Source of the DNA: Cryptomeria japonica | Lineage: Eukaryota > Streptophyta > Pinopsida > Cupressales > Cupressaceae | Assembly (NCBI RefSeq): GCF_030272615.1 | Contig: NC_081407.1 | Location: forward strand, 380,327,179-380,391,178 | DNA: 64,000 bases | Direction of reading: 5' to 3' | Shown: positions 47,201-56,540 of the stretch, piece by piece | Position numbering within the stretch: position 1 is the first letter of the stretch | How the letters are laid out: the number at the start of each line of letters is the position of its first letter | Made by a program: the position numbers and the translations under genes | The notes under the pieces: model-generated | The model's database searches: none | The model's input: the letters and a program-made list of their open reading frames with translations, nothing else | What the model was told of the DNA's origin: nothing

Positions 47201-48401
47201 CCAGAAGGAGTTGTTGTCCTTTTTCGCTAACAAAGACTATGATGATGTTTTTCTCTGGAAAAGTAATCCTAGAGGTGAATTTATGGTTGCTTCAGCCTAC
47301 AAAAACACTTTTTCTCAGACCAGTAATCCCATTTGGAGTAAAGTTTGGAACAACATTCTGATCCCTAAAGTCAATATTTTCTTTTGGCTTGCTTCTCATA
47401 ATAGTACCCTTACTCTTGACAATTTGGTCCGAAGAGGTTTCAAATTCCCTAATAGATGCAAGCTATGCTAGAAAGAGGAAGAATCAGTTGATCATCTCTT
47501 TTTTCACTACTCCTTTACCAGAGAAATTTGGTGTAAAATGTGGGAGAAATGGAAAGTTAATTGGGTTATGAACAAGAGTATCAAGGATATTATCTGGCAA
47601 TGGAATTTCCCCACCAAATGCCAGCTTATCAAGAACCTTTGGTCTTTGACCCTCCCGATGATTTGCTGGGGCATTTGGAAAGAAAGAAATAACAGAATAT
47701 TTAGGGAAGCTAAGTGTAATTCTCAGGTGGTTTTTGAAAAAATCTGCAAGGCTATAAAAGAGAACATCAATATTTCTCACAAAAACAATAAGAAATGGTT
47801 TGTTACTGATATGAATGATATGGAAAAAGATATCCTCACTAAATGGAACCTAATACATAAAGTCTACAGATCTGATAATAAGATTAGGAGAGATAATATT
47901 GTTTGGCACTTTCTTGATCATGATTGGATAAAGGTGAATTTTGATGGGGCGGCTAAGGGCAACCTTGGGAAGTCTGGTGGTAGAGGAGTTATCAGAAATG
48001 CTCAAGGAGTTTGTATTGCAGCTTTTGCTTCTCCTTTTGGGGTCCAAAATAATCATGTGGTTAAAGCTCTAGCCATGCTAAAAAGCCTCCAGCTTGCTCA
48101 GGGATTCAAATTCAAAAAAATATGGCTCGAAGGGGACTCCTTAAACATCATCCAAGCCCTCAAAGGTACAAGCTCTGTTTCTTGGAATATTACTAACTTA
48201 GTTAAAAGCGCTAAATAGTTGTTAAATAACTATGTTAGTATTAGCATAACTCATACTCTAAGAGAAGGCAATAAGGTAGCGGATCTCTTAGCTAAAGAAG
48301 GGGTCAATTTAGAGAATGATGCTAAATATATTGGAGAAACTCATTGTAAAAGGGAGCTTAAAGAGCAATTATATTTTGATCGTATCAATGGGTCAAGTTA
48401 A
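44222..48401 (+). pseudogene. LINE ORF2: endonuclease, reverse transcriptase, RNase H
   Basis: I place the start at ATG 44222 (MKVISWNIRGLNG), where the ATG overlaps the ORF1 stop, rather than at 44204. The endonuclease has SWNIRGL, RETK, NIYAPN, VMGDFN, TWSN, RLDR and SDHYPI. The RT has GDKAPGLDSF, FRPISLCN, KLDLAKAYDRVEW, RGLRQGDPISP and FVDD. Stops: TAG 46286-46288 directly before FVDD, TAG 46607-46609, TAG 47469-47471 in the zinc finger, and TAG 48216-48218; one frameshift lies near 47067-47140. The zinc finger has lost its last Cys (FHYSF; copy 1 has FHCSF). RNase H keeps NFDGAAKG, EGDS and NKVAD, but the helix reads HVVKALAML where copy 1 has HVAEAMAML, so the acidic residue is lost. 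The product would nick DNA and prime cDNA at the target. Confidence 0.9.
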
Positions 48402-50274
48402 GCTTATGATTATATTTTGGGGAACGAATTCCAAAGACAGATTTTGGGGGTGGATTAACTGTCAGTTAATGAGTGCTTTTTGGCATCATTTCCATGATCA
48501 TATGCATGAGGAAGATTATGATAATAACTGTTGGGTTTATGCGGCCATAAACATAAGTCTCAAAACAATGAAAGAGTCTCTACACTGTAAATCTAGAAAT
48601 TACAAGCATTTGGGGTTTCATCTGCAGACTGTGAATTATAGCTGTGGGCATCTCTACTTGGAGCTTAAAATGGGTGGTAACTTAAATAGGAATGAGCCCC
48701 CAAGATGCAAAAACTGGAAGAGTGAATGAAAGGTTTAGAGAAGGCTTCACAGATACGGCTTTACGGACTATATGGAAAAGCTTCATGGAAGCAAAAATTT
48801 TGTGTCACATGGTTTTGCCAGAGGTTGGAGTAACAACAGAGTCACCTTGTTCGGGGAGATATGGCAAATTGATGAGAACCTAGTTGCAGAGGTCACGGGT
48901 CTTCAGAAGGAGGGTACTAAATTCTATAGAGACCGGAAGTATGTAGCTAAAGTGTTCAAAAATTTCCTGAAATCGGAGGATGAAAAGGGCAAGCTTGTGA
49001 AGAAAGACAACATCTCCTACTACATTCCCTAGCAGGTAAAGCCCTTTTGGGAAAAATTTTTAAGGGTTTTAATGGAGTTTCTCACTATTGACGGTAGATT
49101 TACAAAAAATTATAATTATCACTTTGCAATTTTGAACCACTTCCGTCATAGGGCTAAAATATCCCTGCCTTTTTATTTAGCATCCTCTCTAAATGAGAGT
49201 CTTGTTGATTACGCTAAAAAGCCTAACTCTTACCCTATAGCTCATCAGGAGCTTGTATTGCTCATTTATGAACATCTGGAGGACAAGGCTAGGGCTACCA
49301 AAGATGACCCCCTGATCACTAATGCTCATATCTTTGAGAGCTGTAAAGATTCTGATTCAGATGAGGATCGACCTAATGCCCCTACCCACAAAAAAAGGAG
49401 AGCTGAAACAGAGCATGAGGAAACAGAGGTGCACTGTAATGTGGAGGAGGAAAAGGGTAAGGATATTGATACTGAAATGGAGTATGAAAAGAATGAGAAC
49501 ATTGGTGAAGAGTATGAATGGGGTAATTCTGAAAACCCTCACTCTAACCCTATGGGCTCAGACAGTAAGAATGTTGCTCTAAATTCTATGGAGGATGACA
49601 ATCCTAACTCTATGGGTACTGAACAGGGTAGGGATTCTGCAAACACTATCTTGAATACCACCCGTAACTGTACTTTGGAGTCCTTCAACTTCCAGAAATG
49701 GGATGTCGACAACATAACTAGTACACAAAGTAAACAGAGGGATCTAGAAAACAAGATTAATAAGTTGATTAAGGATACAAACTCTGGGAAAAAGAATGAT
49801 GAGATGGAAACCAGTGAAGCTGAGGAGGAAATCAAGATGGAGGATTGGCTGGAAAAAGACCTGATCAAAGGGGATTTGAAACACCTAGAGGATGTTCTCA
49901 GAATTTTGAAAGAACAGGCTAAGGAGGATAAAGACAACATCAACACCCGGGTTGCTCGCATCGAGAAGGCTTTGAAAAGCTTCATGAACCATAGTCTCTA
50001 GGTCCTTAAAGTTTCATCACAGAACATGAATGCTTTGATGGATCATTTGGAAAGGAAAAATTAGGAGAAGAATCTGGTAATCATTGAAGATGTACCAACT
50101 TCCAGCTCCACCCACCATATTCCCAAGTGTAGAACTAGGTAGAACACTACTGGGATGGAGACCAAAACGAAAGATAGCCAGCTGAGACAGGAAAGCAACA
50201 ACTTGAGGGAAGCAGCCAAGGCGATGATGCTTTTGGTTTAGAATGCTGAGGACTCTATTAAAGTTTTCAATTAA
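48388..50274 (+). pseudogene. LINE ORF3, an extra ORF after RNase H
   Basis: The ATG at 48388 lies inside the last codons of ORF2 (14-bp overlap), and the frame runs to TAA at 50272-50274, about 628 codons. In-frame stops: TGA 48727, TAG 48733, TAG 49030, TAG 49999, TAG 50062, TAG 50140, TAG 50239. Copy 1 has CGA, CAG or CAA at six of these; only the TAG at 48733 is in both copies. Content in order: MIIFWGTNSKDRFWGW segment; SHGFARGWSNNRVTLFGEIW; VTGLQKEGTKFYRDRK; NYHFAILNHFRHRAKIS; an acidic part with THKKRR; and a Glu/Lys-rich probable coiled coil near 49750-49980. Two independent insertions carry it, so it belongs to the element. The function is not known. Confidence 0.75.
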
Positions 50275-50449
50275 TTTGTAATGTTGGGTTTGGGGCCAAC
50301 TTCTTGTTGGCTTCCTGCTATCTTTTTCTTAGCTGTTGGTTTTTGTGCTAGTCTTTTGCAACTGTTTTGTTTTGTCTCTTTCATGCTCATCTTTCATAAT
50401 GTAATCGGGTTTCGGGTCCCTTAAAACCTATTTTTACTTAATCAAAAAC
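50275..50449 (+). other. 3' untranslated region of LINE copy 2
   Basis: A T/G-rich stretch with TTGCAACTGTTTTGTTTTGT and CGGGTTTCGGGTCCC, ending CTTAATCAAAAACA. It matches the end of LINE copy 1 (9387-9560, minus strand). It ends in CAAAAACA rather than a long poly-A. Confidence 0.75.
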
Positions 50450-51271
50450 ATACATTGCAAAATATCATCCATCTTCTAATCAAAGATTATCCATGGCTCA
50501 TAATACACTACACCCACAACAACTTAGAACCGAAATCTTGAAACAAAGAAGATAGAGTTTACATTATGTAATTGCATAAAGATCCTTCTGAAAGTGATAC
50601 CTAGTTATCCATGGGATCATTAAAAACATCATTACCAAAACTCAACTTAAAGTGAACATAGCTTCTGATGCACCATAATCTATTGCTACGATTCAAATGA
50701 AGAAGTATACCAGCTACTCTCAAAAGATCATTTTCTCACTAAAATTAAAATATCAATGTAATAATGATGAGCAACAACAAGGCCTACCAAACTAAATCCT
50801 TGTCAGACAATTTACAAGATCAACACATATGCAACATATCAAAGAAGGAATACATAATCAATGTTCCTATCTTAAATAGCTAAAAGATTTAAGCCCGCAT
50901 TAGTATCATGCATAACATAGATAATTAGGCATAACATGTGGATTTCCAAGACTCAAAAACCAAAATCAATTGCAAATCTTATTTGTTGAACAAATCCATG
51001 TTCTAGGAATAACCATAGATCAATAAGAACCTTCTATGCAATCATGCAAGCCTGTAATTGTATCCATCTAAAACACATTAAATCCACTCATAACACAAAT
51101 CTACATTCTATATATTTTAGTTAACATGTAAAACCTACAAAACCATCTCTATAAATCTAAAATCCACTTAAACATCCATAGATTCACATTATACATGTAA
51201 TTTGAACAATAGAAATAATAAGATCTATAAAACCCCACAGTTGAAAACAAAAGATCACTGTAACCCAATAG
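50450..51271. other. Non-coding DNA between LINE copy 2 and element E
   Basis: No supported gene. A/T-rich, similar in composition to the flanks of element C. A gag for element E would be expected upstream of 51272 but is not visible, so E is 5'-truncated or diverged here. Confidence 0.4.
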
Positions 51272-52669
51272 GAAAGAAAAGTTGTACAAGAGCTTAAACC
51301 ATATGAAACATATCATCAAGTTGCAACTCACAAAGAGGTTAGTAGTTTATCATCTACTCCATCTACCCCTATTGATGAATCCCCAATCCTTCCATCCACT
51401 CCATCTTCCCCAGTTGAGGAACTCCCCATCCTTCCATCTACTCCATCTTCCCCATTTGAGGAACCCCCCATCCTTCCATCCACTCCATCTCTACCAGTTG
51501 ATGAATCTACCATCCTTCCATCCACTCCATCTCCCATCCTTCCATCTCATCCATCTTCCCCAGTTGAGGAACTCCCCATCCTTCCATCTGCTCCATCTTC
51601 CCCAGTTAAGGAACTCCATGTCCTTCCATCCACTCCATCTCTCCCAGTTGATGAATCTCTCATCCTTCCATCCACTCCATCTCCCCTAGTTAATGAGTCT
51701 CCCATACTTATGTCCACTCCATCTCTCCTGGTCGATGAACCTCTCCTCCGTCCATCCACTCCATCTACCCAAGTCACTGAATGTCCCATCCTTCCATCCA
51801 TTCCATCCAAAGAGTCTACCCACTCACCAATCATCACACCATCCATACTAATCCCATCATTCCAAGATCTTGTTCCAGAGCATATTGAAGATTTCATTGA
51901 TCCAATTCAAGGTCCTACCATTCCATCCCCTTCATCTCAATATCCCTTATCATCCCCTCCGCCAAGTCCAGATCCTCCCATTTTATATACTCCACCTCTT
52001 GATCCTCCATCTCCTCCTATCCAAACCATCCCACCACCATCACTCTATCTCCTTGGTTCACTTACATTCATCCATGGTAGTTCCCTCGTAGTAGAAGAAT
52101 ATCTCATATGCATCACTCATTCTCCTGCATCTGATAAAGGACTCACATCTTGTTACCCAAAGAACAAATATCCTACTTTAGATAAAATACTAAAAAAAAT
52201 GAACTGTCAAGGAAAAGGCTTAGGCCTACATGAGAAATGTACTTTGGAGCCCATCCATGTCAAAGAACATCCAAGATCTCATGGTCTTGGTTACATATCC
52301 CAAGGCACTTCAAATAAAAAATTTGGTACAACTAATGCAAATCCAAGTATACTTCCAAATACACCATTGCATCTCCCCATCGTTCCTCCAAATCATTTAT
52401 CGCCATCCCCCCTACTCCATCATATAAAGCTAAAACAACCGTCCATCTTCCTCCTTCATCCTCAAAATCCATTTCAGGTCCCTATCCCAAAAGCTACCTT
52501 CATATATCCCCCACATGCTAAATCCATTTTGGGCCCTTATATCCCAAAATCTCATCCTCAATCTTTTCCTAATCATCCATCCATGCAAAAATACACTATC
52601 TCCATCACCCATCATAAACATCCTATTCCTTTCATTCCTAGTCATGATCAACAAAGGCACATGTCCTGA
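51272..52669 (+). pseudogene. Pro/Ser-rich polyprotein fragment of element E with G-patch-like motif
   Basis: A frame open from just after a TAG at 51269 to a TGA at 52669 (about 465 residues), with no usable ATG near its start. The first third is a repeat of about 17 residues (ILPSTPSSPVEELP with variants ILPSTPSLPVDES and ILPSAPSSPVKEL). Next are SFQDLVPEHIEDFIDPI, a Pro-rich stretch, and a G-patch-like block KMNCQGKGLGLHEKC followed by HPRSHGLGYISQG near 52200-52300, corresponding to the linker region of elements B and C. The frames on the other strand and in the shifted frame are shadows of the repeat. Confidence 0.6.
51340..51760 (+). repeat. In-frame 51-bp-type tandem repeat in the element E frame
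   Basis: About eight to ten units built on CTTCCATCCACTCCATCT followed by a variable half. One unit (near 51530) is shortened without breaking the frame. The frame is kept throughout, which suggests it was once translated. Confidence 0.75.
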
Positions 52670-52790
52670 CATTCCACCCACCATCTTACATCCATCACTT
52701 CATCCATATTTCCCTCATCTCCTATACCTTCACGCACTCGTTCCAAGGCTACTAGCATACATTTGGATGCCAAATAAAAAATGCATAAAG

Positions 52791-53483
52791 ATAAACATCC
52801 ACAACAATATAAATAATGACCATGTCCACTCAAAAAGACATGTTCCAATAGTGCAAAATCTGATACAAAAATTCAATGAATCCCACAGGCCACAAAGGCC
52901 CACTAAAGCAAAAACAAAAACAATGTGGATTCCAAAACAAAAAGAAGCAAAGAAAAAATAAGGAATGCATACAAAACAAGAATCTCTAGTGGCATCCAAA
53001 GTTGCTAGCCCACAAGCCAAAAATGCTTCCCCTCCATCTCCTAAATCTATTTTGGGTCCCTATGTCCCAAATCTACCTATCATAATGCCTCCATCATATT
53101 CACATGCTACATCCATCTCTCCTCCAATTATCTCACATCCTTCGCAACATGTGCCAATGTTGGTCTTGACAACATCTTGTCATCACGATCACTTTCCCTT
53201 CTTCCATCCAAACACTTGCCATAATGCCTCCATCATATTCACATGCTACACCCATCTCTCCTCCAATTATCTCACATCCTCCACAACATGTGCCAATGTT
53301 GGTCCTGACAACATCCCGCCATCATGCTCACTTTCCCTCCTTCCATCCAAACACTTGCCACTACCATATCCCTTACATTCCCTGTCAAAACCATCTAATC
53401 CAAGACTTTGCATAATGCTCTCCTTGCTAATAAAGTTGTACCAACATCTAGTGATCACTCCAAATGGGCTCCTACTACCTTGA
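52791..53483 (+). pseudogene. Downstream coding remnant of element E
   Basis: One plus-strand frame containing VQNLIQKFNESHRPQRPTKA and MWIPKQKEAKKK, a stop at 52959-52961, then SPPSPKSILGPYVPN. The latter repeats KSILGPYIPKSHPQ found in the preceding frame. A 139-bp tandem duplication (53082-53360) then shifts the frame. I do not recognise a function. Confidence 0.4.
53082..53360. repeat. 139-bp tandem duplication
   Basis: Two units starting ATAATGCCTCCATCATATTC at 53082 and 53221, about 90 percent identical by eye. As 139 is not a multiple of three, the duplication breaks the reading frame that runs through it. Confidence 0.9.
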
Positions 53484-53499
53484 TATGAAACTTGATGCT

Positions 53500-54590
53500 T
53501 GAGTCCTCCGTCCATCTCCCTTATCACCTATCCTCCAAATCCACTTATCCTCATCCATCTCCATCCATATTTTTCCTCCCAAAAATCACAAAATACCAAA
53601 GCAATAAAAATAAAAAGAAATCATCCAATGGTGAAAGCTTGGCAAACAGGCACCTTGGACAGGTACCATGATGAAAACCTGGCAAACAGGCATCATGCAT
53701 AATTACCCTCATACTTTTTCTCTCCATGCTTGGGGGAAAGTTCTTCTACCCATATAGCCATTTCCTCCTCCATTCCATCTACCTACCATATCCAATCCAT
53801 TTCACTTCCACTGTCCTCCTTTGGATCTTGGAGAAAAAAAAAGAAAAAGAGAAAAAGCCATCGTGTATACATGATTTGGACACCTCTTGGCTTCCACTTC
53901 CCCATCACACTATTTCTTCATAGTCCTTATCCACTCATCACCTTATCTTCCATTTGTTTCCCTCGAGATTCCTATCCACTTGTCAGTCATCTTATCATAT
54001 CCTTTCATCCACCAATCCTTATCTCCCAATTCCTCATATCCTTTCATCCACCTATCCTTATCTCCCAGTTCCTCCATCCCTTCATCCATAACCGGTCCCT
54101 CTTCCAATCCTCTTTTATCCTCATCTACCTTCATCCCTTCATCCCCCATCCTTTCATCTCCCAACCACTTCGATAGTGCTTCCATCTCCATCTTTTTCAT
54201 CATTTCCTTCATCCTTTCATCCCTCCTCTCATATCATTTTGTCTACCTCTTTCATCCATTGTCATTGGTATCTATCTCTTGGCTACCTCCCATCTACATT
54301 TCCATCACATTTGCATCTTTTCAGCGTGGTATCTCATGGTACCCACATTCCCTCAATCTGTTTGCTCCTCGCAATTCGTCATCTCATGCCAATCTTATCC
54401 ATCTTCTTCAGTTATCCAATATCATCCATTCGATCATCCAATCACATCCTTGGTCTTGTTCTCAAGCCTTGATCGCACTCTCATCATCATCATCATTAGT
54501 CTCTCTTTCAATTGTGCCTGCCCGCAGAGGAATTTTTATTTTCCCTACTCCCGCTCCCCTCTTTTTCTTTTTCTTCTTTCCCCTTTCTTT
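53500..54590 (+). other. Pyrimidine-rich non-coding region of element E
   Basis: The plus strand is dominated by C, T and CAT with repeated CCTTTCATCCACC and CTTATCTCCCA tracts (for example 53995-54070). Long frames here reflect the low complexity. No supported gene. Confidence 0.6.
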
Positions 54591-54611
54591 TTGTTGGGTT
54601 GTTTGCGAGGT

Positions 54612-54912
54612 TGCACCCCTCGTGAGTGGGGTTGCATTCCCGCGCTCACAGGGATGCACCCCCTGTGAGCAGGGTCACATTCCAACACCTGTGGGGCTGC
54701 ACCCCCTATTAGAGGGGTAGCCACCATGCATTTGCGGAGATGTGCCCCCGCTTGAGTGGGCAGTGACCTCACGCCTACGAGGATGTACCTCTCTTGAGAA
54801 GGGCCATTCTCCTGCGCCTGTAGGGATGCACCCTGCATGAGCGAATCCATGCCCTTGTGCCCACGGGGATGCACCCTGCATGAGTGGGGCTGCACTCCAT
54901 GTGAGTAGGGCA
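54612..54912. repeat. 43-bp GC-rich tandem array, seven units
   Basis: Units begin at 54612, 54655, 54698, 54741, 54784, 54827 and 54870, exactly 43 bp apart with no indels despite large sequence divergence. A typical unit reads TGCACCCC, about 9 nt often TGAGT, then GGGGnTGCA, so most units can fold as a hairpin; the remainder is TCC...GCGCC-like. Long minus-strand frames across it are shadows. Confidence 0.9.
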
Positions 54913-55094
54913 ACACTCTCGCGCCATGTGGTTCCCCCATGGCTTCCCGCCATTTTTTGACATTTCCCCCCTGTGATTTTTCCCCTCAGTTTCTTTCAGC
55001 TCTCCTCCAGTTATAACATGTCTACCCATAGAAAAAATAACGCCTAACGCCTTTCTAAAATGATAAGTACTTTTGGCCTCGCAGGGCGCTGCCC

Positions 55095-55190
55095 CTCAAC
55101 CCTGCCCTGTTTCACAGTAGGGAGCACGCAAGGGGTGCTGCCCCTTGACCCCATCTTGGGGGTGCTACCCCCAAACCCCTGTTGAAAAAT
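55095..55190. repeat. Cluster of GGGGTGCTGCCCC-type palindromes
   Basis: AAGGGGTGCTGCCCCTT and GGGGGTGCTACCCCC are short palindromic units, with a third GGGCGCTGCCCCT near 55085. Related CCCCCGAAC tracts occur near 14500 in element B. Confidence 0.6.
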
Positions 55191-55350
55191 ATAGGAAGAA
55201 ATCGCACTGATAAATGTAGGGAAAATTTAACCTCCGAGTTTGATTAGGCTCCGCATAACAGCACCTCCTTCGCTAATCCTTTGAATCAATTCATCTACCT
55301 CTTAATTCCCTTTCAAATTCCAATATCATCCATTCTTCTGAATTATACAA

Positions 55351-55480
55351 TCACTCCTATCTAACTGAATCCTCCAATCATCATCATCATCATCATTGGG
55401 TTTCTTCCAATCACTCCTATCTAATCAAATCCTCCAATCATCATCATCATCGGGTTTCTTCCAATCACTCCTCTCTCTTC
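55351..55480. repeat. CAT-repeat duplication
   Basis: Tandem units of 60 and 54 bp starting TCACTCCTATCTAA at 55351 and 55411, with a partial third from about 55465. Each full unit contains an ATC/CAT microsatellite of differing length. Confidence 0.8.
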
Positions 55481-55559
55481 AATCAATCCAGTCAATCATT
55501 GTCTTCAATGTATCATGGCTTTTCATCTTTACTAGGAAAAAATCATGCCTGCCTTGGTG

Positions 55560-56228
55560 TCTTATTCTATCATGCATATCTCTTGTACATCTTGTATATA
55601 GTTGTCATTGTACATAGGCATATGTCGGTCTTGTCCTTTGAGATCATATCCTATCAGTTGGTTCTTCAACAATCATCCTAGATCGTCTTTGTCATCATGA
55701 TCCTATTAGGTACCTTTTGTCGTCACATCATCAATCTGTTATCTTGGTGTTGTTTCGATATGTATCGTTCTCGCCAACACCAATCATCAGTATGCGCAGG
55801 ATGTATCCTTCCTCAAGTTAGACATCATCCAATCCTCATCCAATCAGTTATCCTTTTGGAAAAAGACATATGAGACACTTATGTTGGCTTTGATTCTTTT
55901 TTATCTTTGTTTATCTTTTTAAGCTCCCGAGGGCTCTATTTCCTCTTGGTCGTCATGATCTTTTATATCATGGTGCACTAGGAATAACAAGGCTCAGGAT
56001 GTGATCTTGTTGCTTTTGGTTTTGCTTGGCATGTCTTTTGGATGTGTCCCTTGTTGTACCCTCATGAGGTCTTTGTCATCTCATGTTACATTGGGGCATA
56101 TCTTCTACTTGGGGTTCTTCCAGCGTTGTTGCCTACGGGGTCTCTATAATTCTGTGTGGTGCTAGATTAGCCTGTGTGTCTATTTATATGTGTCAATCCA
56201 TGCATTGGCTATGAAATTCCACCCTGGT
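55560..56228 (+). other. 3' internal segment of element E shared with element C
   Basis: Related to the reverse complement of 29927-30545, including GTGCACTAGGAATAACA/GTGCACCATGATATAAAG-type tracts and CTTTTGGATGTGTCCCTTG. In C this lies between integrase and the polypurine tract. It ends abruptly at CCACCCTGGT, where element F begins. No coding capacity is supported. Confidence 0.7.
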
Positions 56229-56540
56229 TGATCCGAATTATGGATTTGGATGACAATACCTGAGTGAGAACTTGCGGTATTGTAAATTTTGTTTACAAGA
56301 ACGAGAAAGCATAGAATTGAAGCAAGCCAAAAAGTAATCCATTCTATTCGAAAATCCAACATATATAAGTTCATGAGATTCCAAGGGTCACAAAAACCCC
56401 TTGAGAATTGAAGTCCAATAGTCACATTTGTTTATTACATAATAAAATCTAAAACTATGAAATTTTTTAAAAAACTATATAAAATTTGTCCTAACTTTAA
56501 CTAGGCATAACTTTCTGCACGGGACTCAAAATTACGAGTT
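56229..56540 (-). other. 3' non-coding end of element F, possible short LTR
   Basis: On the minus strand the non-coding tail of F ends GGATCA at 56229, against element E sequence. A TGTAAT at 56439 could start a short LTR of about 211 bp with a CA end, but this is unproven. No polypurine tract is obvious. Confidence 0.35.

Larger units (their letters stand above)
44067..50449 (+). mobile_element. LINE copy 2, nearly complete L1-type element with a 3' ORF
   Basis: Plus strand. Order: the C-terminal end of ORF1, ORF2 (endonuclease, RT, zinc finger, RNase H), ORF3, and a 3' untranslated region ending CTTAATCAAAAACA near 50449, the same end as in LINE copy 1. It is truncated inside ORF1, so the 5' boundary is approximate. 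I found no clear target duplication. Confidence 0.85.

Noticed and set aside
51282-51897. Repetitive proteins in other frames (HPLHLP-type on plus, DGVDGRM-type on minus)
   Set aside because: They are shadows of the in-frame Pro/Ser repeat of element E. Any frame through such a repeat looks repetitive.
54545-55029. Gly/His/Pro-rich minus-strand proteins
   Set aside because: They lie over the 43-bp tandem array, whose period makes all frames open and repetitive. No start context or homology supports them.
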